DNA of 13,919 nucleotides, taken from Sphaerochaeta sp. (GTDB lineage Bacteria > Spirochaetota > Spirochaetia > Sphaerochaetales > Sphaerochaetaceae). The position numbers and the translations under genes were made by a program. Positions within the stretch are counted from its first letter, which is position 1. Every line of letters starts with the position of its first letter. A model generated the notes under the pieces. The model had not been told where the DNA came from, made no database searches, and saw only the letters and a program-made list of their open reading frames with translations. Where the stretch lies: the NCBI GenBank assembly GCA_023228445.1, contig JALOBD010000051.1, forward strand, positions 1 through 13,919. The letters run 5' to 3'. Of the stretch, positions 1 through 6,977 are shown piece by piece.

Positions 1-20
1 CACACCGGTCTGCTCGACGC

Positions 21-929
21 TCAGCTCTTTGGTCGAGGCGAAGGAGCGCTGAGCTCTGCCTCTGCCTCACCCTTCCCCTTCATCAGCGCACCCACCAGCT
101 CATCGACGTGTCTCGGATCCTTCTTGGCACAGTAGATGTGGAACTCCGCCTCATCGGCGGGCACATCCTTGGCCATCGTGAGGAGGTTATGCTTCTCAAG
201 GATCCTGACTGCCGGCACGTTGTACTTCTGCGCCAGGCCATCACGGGCGAGGAAGAAGTGCTTCAGATAGGTCTTCTCCCGCTTTGAGAGGTACTTCCAG
301 GAGGAGAACTTCGACCACGGCGGCTGCCCCTCTCCCTTGGTCTTTCTTCCTGCACCCGCCATCTTCTCTGCCACCTCTCCTCCAAGCCCCTTCTCTGCCA
401 CCTCGGCTTCAAGGACCTTCTTCAGCGCAAAGAGGTGGGCCACATCATCGAGGGCGTACTGGATCTGGTCTCCCTTCAGCGGTCGGGTGAGCCAATTGGT
501 GCGCTGGTTCTTCTTCTTGCTGCCGCTGAAGGCCTTGGGCACATCGCCGAGGGAGCGCTCGATGAGTCCGCCAAGACTTCCGGTGTAGCCGAGGGCGAGG
601 GCGTGGATGCGCAGGTCACAGATACGCTCGATCTGTACATCGTACTGCTTGCGCATCAAGGCCGAATCGCTTGCACAATCGAACATGATCTTCTCAATCG
701 TCCCATCCTCCAGGAACGCCTTGATGGCCTGCATCGAAACCTTGAAGGGATCGACAAGGTAGAAGCGCTGCCCATCGTTGAGCTGGATGAGGCAGAGGTG
801 CTCACCATAGATGTGGAGGTTGAACTCCCCCTCAAAGTCCATGGCGACGGTATCGATGCCACTCTCCTTCCAGGTGTTCACGAGCGAAGAGAGGGCTGTA
901 TCGGAGTCTATCAGAGTATAGGTGTACAT
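21..929 (-). CDS. rnd: RNase D-type 3'-5' exonuclease (DEDDy family)
   Basis: This 302-residue protein belongs to the RNase D family, 3'-5' exoribonucleases that trim the ends of tRNA and other structured RNAs in the cytoplasm. The exonuclease domain fills about residues 1-175. Exo I shows D31 and E33 in AMDFEGEF, Exo II has D88 in FDCASDSAL, and Exo III has Y158 and D162 in YALDDVAHL, giving the complete DEDDy set. Residues 176-205 look like a charged linker. Residues 206-275 resemble the helical HRDC-like region that follows the catalytic domain in RNase D. The tail after 285 is low-complexity (E, A, P). The start is chosen because YTLIDSD is the usual first strand of the family. Only a weak purine stretch (GGTAGG) precedes it, so translation initiation may be weak or leaderless. 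The family call is firm; the cellular substrate is inferred. Confidence 0.88.
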   Translation of the reverse strand: MYTYTLIDSDTALSSLVNTWKESGIDTVAMDFEGEFNLHIYGEHLCLIQLNDGQRFYLVDPFKVSMQAIKAFLEDGTIEKIMFDCASDSALMRKQYDVQIERICDLRIHALALGYTGSLGGLIERSLGDVPKAFSGSKKKNQRTNWLTRPLKGDQIQYALDDVAHLFALKKVLEAEVAEKGLGGEVAEKMAGAGRKTKGEGQPPWSKFSSWKYLSKREKTYLKHFFLARDGLAQKYNVPAVRILEKHNLLTMAKDVPADEAEFHIYCAKKDPRHVDELVGALMKGKGEAEAELSAPSPRPKS

Positions 930-1013
930 ATGTGCCTACCATACCAAATATTCACACAAGAGAGAACGGCACCGGTTACAGCAAGGACTATGCATGGGTA
1001 ATATCTCTTTACG

Positions 1014-1140
1014 TATTATTATTCATATTATATCTATTATTATTCATATCTACTCTATTTATTATTCCTAAAATTATATTAATATCTATTCTTTATAGAT
1101 TAGTTTTGATATTCTTACTATTTCTCACATATTATTAAAA
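1014..1140. repeat. AT-rich degenerate 21-bp direct repeats
   Basis: Inside the 280-bp gap between the exonuclease and alcohol dehydrogenase genes, the 15-mer TATTATTATTCATAT occurs twice exactly, at 1014-1028 and 1035-1049. The period is 21 bp, two helical turns. Looser copies of the same words (TATTATTCCTA, ATCTATTCTTT, ATATTCTTACT) continue to about 1140. The tract is almost free of G on the plus strand and contrasts sharply with the GC-rich genes on both sides. It lies just upstream of the alcohol dehydrogenase promoter, so curved DNA or an activator-like AT tract is a reasonable inference. No gene is supported here. Confidence 0.6.
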
Positions 1141-1147
1141 GAACCTA

Positions 1148-1176
1148 TTAACGCGATAAGAAATTATCGATATATT
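1148..1176 (+). promoter_or_regulatory. Promoter with palindromic operator in its spacer
   Basis: A -35-like TTAACG (1148-1153) and a -10-like TATATT (1171-1176) are 17 bp apart. The spacer begins with a perfect inverted repeat, CGATAA-GAAA-TTATCG (1154-1169), plus one A. Transcription would start near 1183 and give a leader of about 27 nt containing the Shine-Dalgarno site for the alcohol dehydrogenase. A symmetric site exactly between the two hexamers is the classic place for a repressor. The regulator is unknown. Confidence 0.55.
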
Positions 1177-1209
1177 TGGGCCAGCGCATATGAGAGAGGA
1201 GAGTACACG

Positions 1210-2364
1210 ATGAGTACCATGAGTTTTTCCATTCCCCGCCTCACCTACTACGGAGCGGGAGCCTTAGAGAAGCTTGCCACCCTTGATGGCAAAAGAGCAG
1301 CGATTGTCACCGGCGGCAACTCGATGAAGCGCTTCGGCTTCCTCGACCAGGCAGCTGAGCTGCTCAAGAGCGCCGGTATGGAGACGATCGTCATTGACGG
1401 CGTTGAGCCAAACCCCTCGGTCGATACCGTGGTACGTGGTGGAAGGGAGATGCTTAGCTTCGAGCCGGACTGGATCGTCGCGATTGGCGGAGGATCTGCC
1501 CTCGATGCCGCCAAAGTGATGTGGTGCTTCTACGAGCATCCCGAGTTGCAGTTCAAGGACATCATTGAGCCGGGCTCGATGCCACCGCTGCGCACCAAGG
1601 CACGCTTTGTCGCCATCCCATCGACCAGCGGCACGGCCAGTGAGATCACCGCCTTCAGCGTCATCACCGATACGGCCAACCACATCAAATACCCGATCGT
1701 CGCCGCCGACATGGTACCGGACATCGCGATCCTCGACCCTGCCATCCCTGCCACGATGCCGCCCCACATCACCGCAAACACCGGCATGGACGTCATGGCC
1801 CACGCCGTGGAGGCGATCGCCTCCACCGCTGCCACCCCGTTCACCGACCCCTACGCGCTGCAGGCCATCAAGATGGTGGCAGAGAACCTGCCCATCGCCT
1901 ACGCCGAAGGGGACAACCTGGTCGCCCGCTTGGCGATGCACGAGGCTTCGGCACTGGCCGGCATGGCATTCACCAACGCCTCGCTGGGGTTGGTCCACTC
2001 GATGGCACACAAGATCGGCGGAGAGTTTGGGGTGACCCATGGCTTGGCAAACGCCATCCTCCTGCCCTATGTGATCGCCTACAACCGCCAGTTCACCGAC
2101 AAGTACGCCTACGCCGAGCAGGTGCTCGGCATAGAGGATCTTGGAGAGGAGATCTTGGCGTTGAACAAGCGTTTGGGCATCCCTGCCTCGTTTGCCGAGT
2201 GCAGTGAGGTGGACATTGGAGAGGAGGCGTTCCTCGCCGTCCTTGAGCGGATGAGCGAGAACGCCTACCAGGACCCCTGCACGCTGACCAACCCCGGCAC
2301 GCCGCAGATCGCCGACGTGAAGGTGCTCTTCGAAGCGGCATACTACGGCAAGACGCTCCAGTGA
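1210..2364 (+). CDS. Iron-containing alcohol dehydrogenase
   Basis: This 384-residue protein is a group III (iron-dependent) alcohol dehydrogenase, which interconverts alcohols and aldehydes with NAD(P)H in the cytoplasm during fermentation. The N-terminal dinucleotide domain carries the motif GVEPNPS (64-70) and the glycine-rich GGGSALDAAK (93-102). The C-terminal helical domain shows the expected metal ligands D194 and H198 (GMDVMAH), H263 (HSMAH) and H277 (THGLANAILLP). Length is normal for the family. After the first strand it has GGNSMKRFG with no Asp at the NAD-determining position, which hints at NADP preference, as in YqhD-like enzymes; this is inference. The start follows a strong purine-rich GAGAGAGGAGAG at 1192-1203. 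It is transcribed alone, from the promoter at 1148-1176 to the hairpin at 2387. The substrate cannot be read from the sequence; butanol or other short-chain alcohols are plausible. Confidence 0.92.
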   Translation: MSTMSFSIPRLTYYGAGALEKLATLDGKRAAIVTGGNSMKRFGFLDQAAELLKSAGMETIVIDGVEPNPSVDTVVRGGREMLSFEPDWIVAIGGGSALDAAKVMWCFYEHPELQFKDIIEPGSMPPLRTKARFVAIPSTSGTASEITAFSVITDTANHIKYPIVAADMVPDIAILDPAIPATMPPHITANTGMDVMAHAVEAIASTAATPFTDPYALQAIKMVAENLPIAYAEGDNLVARLAMHEASALAGMAFTNASLGLVHSMAHKIGGEFGVTHGLANAILLPYVIAYNRQFTDKYAYAEQVLGIEDLGEEILALNKRLGIPASFAECSEVDIGEEAFLAVLERMSENAYQDPCTLTNPGTPQIADVKVLFEAAYYGKTLQ

Positions 2365-2386
2365 TGGAGTGGTGATATACAGACGA

Positions 2387-2413
2387 GAAGGCCGCTGCGG
2401 AGCAGTGGCCTTC
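2387..2413. terminator. Hairpin between convergent genes
   Basis: A 12-bp stem with one G-U pair (arms 2387-2398 and 2402-2413) closes a three-base loop. It lies 22 bp past the alcohol dehydrogenase stop and 21 bp past the permease stop on the opposite strand. The trailing T-run is weak on both sides (TTCCTTC on plus, TCTCGTCT on minus), but the position and symmetry suit a shared bidirectional terminator. Confidence 0.7.
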
Positions 2414-2434
2414 TTCCTTCAATGCATATGGTGG

Positions 2435-3721
2435 TCACTTCCCGTTGCGTTTGGGAAGCAGCAGGTTGAGTGCGATGCCCACCACGGTGGCCAGCGCGAC
2501 CCCTGCCAGCGTAAAGGTCAAATCCCGCCCCATGGCGAAGGAAAGGGTGCCCCCTCCAATGCCGATGACGAGGATGACACTGCTGATGGTCAGGTTGCGC
2601 TTATCGGCGTAGTCGACACCGCTGTCAACGACGGTACGCAGTCCGCTTGAGGCAATGGTACCGAAGAGGAGCATCGAGATGCCGCCGAGCACCGGGTTGG
2701 GAATCGTCTGAATGAGCGCCCCGAGCTTGGGAAAGAAGGAGAGCACGACAGCGACCACCGCCGCCCCACCGGTCACCCAGACCGAGTAGACTCTCGTAAG
2801 GGCCAAGACACCGATATTCTCCCCGTAGGTGGTGTTGGGCGGTCCACCCCAGAAGGAGGCCCACAGCGTGGCCAGGCCATCACCGGCGAGGGTGCGCTCC
2901 AGGCCCGGATCCTTGTAGAAGTCCTTGCCCACCACCTTGCTGATGGTCAGCGTGTCGCCAAGGTGCTCACAGATCGTGGCAAGGCTGACGACAGCGAAGG
3001 TGACACTGGCCACCAGGTTGAACTTCGGCAGGGCGAAGGTGGGCAGGCCAAGCCAGGAGGCACTCCTGACGCCATCGAAGTTGATGATCGCCCAGGCGGG
3101 GGAGATGAAGCCGGCGACAAGAGCGGTCAGATATCCGCCGACGAGGCCGATGAGGATCGGGATGATGGAGAAGAAGCCCTTGGAGAAGATGTTGGCCACG
3201 ACGGTCAGCGCCAGCGTGACAGCGGCGATGACAAAGAGGTAGAGGCTGTAATTGCCGTGTGCATCGTACATCGCCATACCCATCGCCGTGGGGGCGAGGT
3301 TGAGGCCGATGACAATGATGACGCTGCCGATCACTACCGGTGGCAATGCCTTGTTGAGCCAGTTGTGTCCGCTCTTCTTGATGATGAAGGCGACCAGCAC
3401 GTAGAAGAGCCCGCTCACGAAGGCACCGCCCATCGCATAGCTCACCCCGTAATTCGCGCTGATGGCGATCAAGGCGGGGATGAAGGCGAAGGAGGAGCCG
3501 AGGAAGGCGGGTACCTTCGCCCCGGTGATGAGGATGTAGAGCAGCGTTCCCGTCCCCGCGGTGAAGAGGGCCGTCGAGGGGCTCAGGCCGGTGAGGATCG
3601 GTACGAGGATCGTCGCACCGAACATGGCGAAGACGTGCTGGATTGAGAGCGGGATCCACTCTTTCAGTGGTGGCTGCTCACTCGGTCCGTAGATGATCTT
3701 GGGCTCTTGTTGACGGGCCAT
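2435..3721 (-). CDS. uraA: Uracil/xanthine permease (NCS2 family, UraA-like)
   Basis: This 428-residue inner-membrane protein belongs to the NCS2 nucleobase transporters, which bring in uracil or related bases with protons. The first membrane segment has the family QH motif in SIQHVFAMFGATILVP (Q28, H29). The substrate-binding glutamates of UraA are matched by E252 in ATICEHLGD and E301 in PNTTYGENIGV. About 14 hydrophobic segments are visible, and the length is typical. The open frame extends 26 codons further upstream, but the ATG at 3721 is chosen because AAGGAG (3729-3734) sits 7 nt before it and the extra residues are not family-like. A 126-nt leader containing a nested hairpin separates it from the small membrane gene upstream on the same strand. 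Uracil is the best guess because the motifs follow UraA closely; xanthine or thymine cannot be excluded. Confidence 0.9.
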   Translation of the reverse strand: MARQQEPKIIYGPSEQPPLKEWIPLSIQHVFAMFGATILVPILTGLSPSTALFTAGTGTLLYILITGAKVPAFLGSSFAFIPALIAISANYGVSYAMGGAFVSGLFYVLVAFIIKKSGHNWLNKALPPVVIGSVIIVIGLNLAPTAMGMAMYDAHGNYSLYLFVIAAVTLALTVVANIFSKGFFSIIPILIGLVGGYLTALVAGFISPAWAIINFDGVRSASWLGLPTFALPKFNLVASVTFAVVSLATICEHLGDTLTISKVVGKDFYKDPGLERTLAGDGLATLWASFWGGPPNTTYGENIGVLALTRVYSVWVTGGAAVVAVVLSFFPKLGALIQTIPNPVLGGISMLLFGTIASSGLRTVVDSGVDYADKRNLTISSVILVIGIGGGTLSFAMGRDLTFTLAGVALATVVGIALNLLLPKRNGK

Positions 3722-3771
3722 CTGGATACTCCTTGGTCCTGGACTCACATGAACTGCGAGCCGAAGACAGG

Positions 3772-3801
3772 GGATGTGACCTCTAGGAAGTCTCTCCATC
3801 C
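3772..3801 (-). promoter_or_regulatory. Nested hairpin in the permease leader
   Basis: On the minus strand, GGATG (3801-3797) and CATCC (3776-3772) enclose a second stem, GACTTC-CTA-GAGGTC (3792-3778), which has one G-U pair. It lies 50-80 nt before the uracil permease start. There is no T-run after it, so it is not a standard terminator. A role in leader control or RNA stability is inferred only from position. Confidence 0.35.
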
Positions 3802-3847
3802 TACCGAAAAATCGCCTAGTATGGGAAGTGGGCTACCAACATCGTGG

Positions 3848-4006
3848 CTATCGGTCACAAAACCTTGCGAAAAGCGGGACAACTGCCCCGAAGAGCAACA
3901 AGAGGGGGCTACAGATGATGGTGAGGAGAAGGAAGAGCACCATCCTCACCGGAGAAGAGAGCATCTGTTCCCACCAACGAGGAAGGGGGTTTAGTCGGCT
4001 GTCCAT
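3848..4006 (-). CDS. Small single-span membrane protein, 52 residues
   Basis: I do not recognise this protein. The frame runs from ATG at 4006 to TAG at 3848. It has a basic, tryptophan-containing N-terminus (MDSRLNPLPRWWEQ), then a hydrophobic stretch from about residue 22 to 47 rich in Leu, Ile, Val and Phe, then a short charged end (ARFCDR). This is the shape of a one-pass membrane peptide. A perfect AAGGAG (4012-4017) lies 5 nt before the start, which strongly supports translation. It sits between the broken WYL regulator and the uracil permease on the same strand, 126 nt before the permease, so a role as a permease accessory or regulatory peptide is possible but unproven. Its Shine-Dalgarno site falls in the 3' arm of an inverted repeat. 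Confidence 0.6.
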   Translation of the reverse strand: MDSRLNPLPRWWEQMLSSPVRMVLFLLLTIICSPLLLLFGAVVPLFARFCDR

Positions 4007-4013
4007 GGTAACT

Positions 4014-4076
4014 CCTTGGGTGTTTGATGGACTTAGTATGGACCACCTGGTGTGATACCGAGTGTCTCACCCAAGG
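4014..4076 (-). promoter_or_regulatory. Inverted repeat overlapping a Shine-Dalgarno site
   Basis: In minus-strand RNA, CCTTGGGTG (4076-4068) starts two bases after the WYL stop codon. It is a perfect complement of CACCCAAGG (4022-4014), 45 nt later. The second arm contains the AAGG of the AAGGAG site of the 52-residue gene, so pairing would hide that site. No T-run follows, which argues against a terminator. A ribosome finishing the WYL frame would cover the first arm and free the site; this coupling model is inference. Confidence 0.4.
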
Positions 4077-4078
4077 TT

Positions 4079-4971
4079 TTATTTCATCAAAATGACCGCC
4101 TGTCGATAGCGCTCGACAAAGGCAGCAGGGGCGAGGGGACGTACGCTCGGCCCGTAGTAGAGCAGCGCAGAGAGGATCTCGTTGAGGTTTGCCACCGGCA
4201 GGCTCACCACCAGACTCCCCTCCCCATCCCGGCTCATCCGCTGCTCAGTGTGCCAGGTCTGGGTGGCAATGACCTCGGCGGCCCACCCGGTGGCGACAAA
4301 CTGCACCTCGACCAGCTCGCCGGAGAGGAAGATGCCGTAGCCACGGCCGATGAGGTGATCGAGCTCGTCCTCGCCATAGCGCGCTTGGGCATAATCTCCT
4401 TCGATGGGGGCCAGGCTCACCACCCGGGCGAGGTGGAAGGTGCGCACCGCTCTCTTCTGCAGGTCGCAGGAGAGCAGGTACCACCGTCGGCTGTAGTTGA
4501 TGAGCCGCAGCGCCTCGATGTGGCGCCGCGAGAGCGACCCTTGGCTGTCGCGGTAGTGCATCGTGATGCGAAGGTTGCGCTTCATCGCCTCCAGAGTGCG
4601 GCCGAAGAGCTGCCAATCGGGCCAATCCTGCACCGGCGAGAGGAAGGTGATTCGATGGGCCAGAGCACGGTACTCCCCCTCCAGGTTCCTGTCCAGCGCC
4701 TCAGACGCGCCACCGATGAGGATCGGTTCCATGCCCGCCTGCCGGGCCAGCGATCGAAAGATCGCAGCGAGGACGAGCAGGTGTCCGTTCGCCTCCCCAA
4801 GCGAGCTGAAGGATTGGCTGTAGGTGTGCCACCTTCGCTTCGATTCGTAGGCGATGGGGGCACCACCTGGCGTCGACTGACCTTATAGCGTTCCCTAACC
4901 TGGGCGGTGGTAACACCGCCCTGTTGTTCGATCATCCGGTTGATGAAGAGGATTCGTTCCAATTGGGCCAT
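4079..4971 (-). pseudogene. WYL-domain transcriptional regulator, frameshifted
   Basis: Two frames together make one WYL-family regulator, a class of DNA-binding proteins often sensing nucleotides or oligonucleotides. The first frame (from ATG 4971) gives a winged-helix start: LERILFINRMIEQQGGVTTA, then QVRERYKVSRRQV to residue 36. It then runs out of homology. The family pattern resumes in another frame at about 4864 with GGAPIAYESKRRWHTYS and stays open to the TAA at 4079. It includes the WYL core RRWYLLSCDLQKRAVRTFHLARV. The usual xRDIxxLRxxx between RRQV and GAPI is missing, so roughly 11 codons are gone as well as the frame. The second frame has a TAA just upstream of the junction and its first ATG (4732) has no good ribosome-binding site. 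The recognition helix is cut, so DNA binding is probably lost. The alternative is a sequencing or assembly error. Confidence 0.75.
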
Positions 4972-4988
4972 GACCCATCATAGTGCAA

Positions 4989-5012
4989 AGGCCCTCCACG
5001 CGGGGAGGGCCT
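4989..5012 (-). terminator. Intrinsic terminator after pckG
   Basis: A perfect 9-bp stem (AGGCCCTCC with GGAGGGCCT) and six-base loop lie 23 bp past the PEP carboxykinase stop. On the minus strand the stem is followed by TTTGCACT, a short T-run. It ends only 17 bp before the WYL start codon. Confidence 0.75.
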
Positions 5013-5035
5013 GATTGAACAAAATGCGGTGTGCC

Positions 5036-6865
5036 TTACTTGGCCGCCTTGAGGTTCGCCTCAAGCTGGTCGAGGAAGACAGCGAGCTCGGCAGGCAGCT
5101 TGTCGCCGAACTTCGGGTAGTGGTTCTCGCGGATATCGGCGACTTCGGCCAACCATCCATCGATGTCCACTTCCAACAACTCCTGCATCTGTGCATCGCT
5201 CACCCCCTCGGGGCGGTCGATGGCATCGATGGTGGGCATCACGCCGATCGGGGTAACGACACTCTTGGCCGTCCCCTCACACGCCTCGAAGACCCACTTC
5301 AGCACGCGGCTGTTCTCGCCGAAGCCCGGCCAGATGAAGTGCTTGTTCTCGTCGCGGCGGAACCAGTTTACGTAGAAGATCTTGGGCAGCACGCTCTGGT
5401 CCTTGGCACTCTTGCCGATGTTGCTCCAGTGCTGGAAGTACTCACCCATGTGGTAGCCGCAGAAGGGCAGCATGGCAAACGGGTCGCGCCTGATGGTGCC
5501 GACCTTCAGGTCGAGGGCGGCGGCGGTGATCTCGCTGCCGACAATCGAGCCGAGGAAGACCCCGTGGTTCCAGTCGTGGCTCATGTGCACCAAGGGTACG
5601 GTCTTGGGCCGGCGACCACCGAAGAGGATTGCGCTGATGGGCACTCCCTTCGGGTCCTCCCACTCAGCGGCGATCGACGGAGCCTGGGAGGCCGGTGCGG
5701 TGAAGCGCGCGTTGGGGTGGGCGGCAGGCTTCTGCTCCTTGTTGGACTTGTCCTGTACCCATTCGTTGTCGAGCCAGTCGATGAGCGTGGAGGGAGCGTC
5801 GTAGCCAATGCCCTCCCACCATACATCCTTGTCCTCGGTGACAGCACAGTTGGTGAAGATGGTGTTCTTCTCCGCCGCCTTCATCGCGTTGTAGTTGGAG
5901 TGCAGTGAGGTACCCGGTGCCACGCCGAAGAAGCCGGCCTCCGGGTTGATGGCGTAGAGTCGGCCATCGCTGCCAAACTTCATCCAGGCGATGTCGTCGC
6001 CGATGGTCTCAACCTTCCAGCCGGGAACGGTGGGGATGAGCATGGCGAGGTTGGTCTTTCCACACGCCGAGGGGAAAGCACCGGTCACGTAGCGGCTCTT
6101 GCCCTCGGGGTTGGTGACCTTGAGGATCAGCATGTGCTCGGCGAGCCACCCTTCGTCACGGGCCAGGACGCTGGCGATGCGCAGGGCGAGGCACTTCTTG
6201 CCCAGCAACGCATTTCCACCGTATCCCGAGCCGTAGGACCAGATCTCACGGGTCTCGGGGAAGTGGGAGATGTACTTGTGCTCAAGCGGGGCACAGGGCC
6301 ACTTGCCATGATCGCTCTCGCCCTCGGCCAGCGGCTTGCCCACCGAGTGGTAGCAGGGTACGAACTCGCCGTCGCTTCCCAGCAGGTCGAGGACCTTGGT
6401 GCCGACACGGGTCATGATCACCATGTTCAGCACGACGTAGATGCTGTCGGTGAGCTCGACACCGATCTTGGCGATCGGGGAGCCCAGCGGGCCCATGGAG
6501 AAAGGAATTACGTAGAGGGTGCGGCCCTTCATGCAGCCGCGATAGAGTCCAGTCATCGTCTCCTTGAGCTCTGCGGGGTCAATCCAGTTGTTGGTTGGGC
6601 CTGCAGCCTCCTTGGTAAGCGATGCGATATAGGTACGGTTCTCGACCCGCGCGACATCGGAGGGGTCGGAGTTATAGGCGACACACCCCGGTTTCTTCTC
6701 TGGATTCAATGCGACACAATACCCATCTGCAATCTGGGCGGCGATGAGCTCATCATACTGGGTGGAACTGCCGTCTGCGATAACGATCTGTTCGGGAGTT
6801 GCGAGCTCTGCAAAATCCAAGATCCACTTCTTGAGCTTTGCATGCTTGATGTCATTGACGTTCAT
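5036..6865 (-). CDS. pckG: Phosphoenolpyruvate carboxykinase (GTP)
   Basis: This 609-residue cytoplasmic enzyme interconverts oxaloacetate plus GTP and phosphoenolpyruvate plus CO2 plus GDP. In fermenting anaerobes it often runs towards oxaloacetate. The GTP-class signature is clear: the kinase-1 loop FPSACGKTN (264-272) contains the reactive cysteine C268 with K270 and T271. GNALLGKKCLALRIAS (217-232) supplies the metal-binding lysine, H244 in AEHMLIL is the second ligand, and GDDIAWM (289-295) gives the aspartate ligand. The NADP-like mobile regions and FGGRRPKTVPLV are also present. Length matches the family and no frame defect is seen. The ATG at 6865 has AAGGAG (6872-6877) 6 nt upstream. 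A cyclic-nucleotide-binding protein lies 112 bp upstream on the same strand. I found no convincing -35/-10 pair in that gap. It ends at the hairpin 4989-5012. Confidence 0.97.
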   Translation of the reverse strand: MNVNDIKHAKLKKWILDFAELATPEQIVIADGSSTQYDELIAAQIADGYCVALNPEKKPGCVAYNSDPSDVARVENRTYIASLTKEAAGPTNNWIDPAELKETMTGLYRGCMKGRTLYVIPFSMGPLGSPIAKIGVELTDSIYVVLNMVIMTRVGTKVLDLLGSDGEFVPCYHSVGKPLAEGESDHGKWPCAPLEHKYISHFPETREIWSYGSGYGGNALLGKKCLALRIASVLARDEGWLAEHMLILKVTNPEGKSRYVTGAFPSACGKTNLAMLIPTVPGWKVETIGDDIAWMKFGSDGRLYAINPEAGFFGVAPGTSLHSNYNAMKAAEKNTIFTNCAVTEDKDVWWEGIGYDAPSTLIDWLDNEWVQDKSNKEQKPAAHPNARFTAPASQAPSIAAEWEDPKGVPISAILFGGRRPKTVPLVHMSHDWNHGVFLGSIVGSEITAAALDLKVGTIRRDPFAMLPFCGYHMGEYFQHWSNIGKSAKDQSVLPKIFYVNWFRRDENKHFIWPGFGENSRVLKWVFEACEGTAKSVVTPIGVMPTIDAIDRPEGVSDAQMQELLEVDIDGWLAEVADIRENHYPKFGDKLPAELAVFLDQLEANLKAAK

Positions 6866-6895
6866 GGACTACTCCTTGTTGTATAGCCTAGACTA

Positions 6896-6920
6896 CAACT
6901 CTTCATCAAATTGAGAGTTG
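6896..6920. promoter_or_regulatory. Inverted repeat upstream of pckG
   Basis: CAACTCT and AGAGTTG form perfect 7-bp arms around 11 bases, 31-55 bp before the pckG start codon. The surrounding 110 bp are AT-rich. It could be an operator or a leader hairpin. Without a clear promoter I cannot choose between them, and the absence of a T-run argues against a terminator for the upstream gene. Confidence 0.35.
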
Positions 6921-6977
6921 CTCCCACCAAAGGTACTGTTTTTTATAATCTTAAGCAATACAGTTCAGGGTATTCAA

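Noticed and set aside
435..1001. Plus-strand frame of 188 codons opposite the exonuclease gene
   Set aside because: It is antisense to a well-supported gene, has skewed Glu/Gly/Leu composition and no family motifs; this is a GC-rich shadow.
932..1138. Plus-strand frame of 68 codons, strongly hydrophobic, starting with GTG
   Set aside because: The hydrophobicity is what an AT-rich tract gives by default (Ile, Leu, Phe, Tyr codons). There is no ribosome-binding site, and the frame overlaps repeats and the promoter region.
1264..2040. Minus-strand frame of 258 codons inside the alcohol dehydrogenase gene
   Set aside because: The product is rich in His, Arg, Gly and Val with no domain pattern, and it is opposite a complete conserved enzyme.
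2963..3646. Plus-strand frame of 227 codons opposite the uracil permease
   Set aside because: It is extremely acidic, the complement of membrane-protein codons; no real gene features.
3817..4041. TAGTATGG present both before the small gene and before the permease (3817-3824 and 4034-4041), possible shared -10 on the minus strand
   Set aside because: An 8-mer repeated within about 350 bp is expected by chance, neither copy has a matching -35, and the distances to the start codons differ.
4079..4732. WYL C-terminal part as an independent 217-residue gene
   Set aside because: The homologous frame continues upstream of its first ATG, and that ATG lacks a ribosome-binding site. It is better read as the 3' part of a frameshifted gene.
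5015..5908. Plus-strand frame of 297 codons opposite pckG
   Set aside because: Composition is shadow-like and there is no motif; pckG is unambiguous.
6930..6960. TATAAT on the plus strand upstream of pckG as a promoter
   Set aside because: The nearest -35-like TTGCTC is 20 bp away, too far, and it would drive antisense RNA into the cyclic-nucleotide-binding gene with no target gene.
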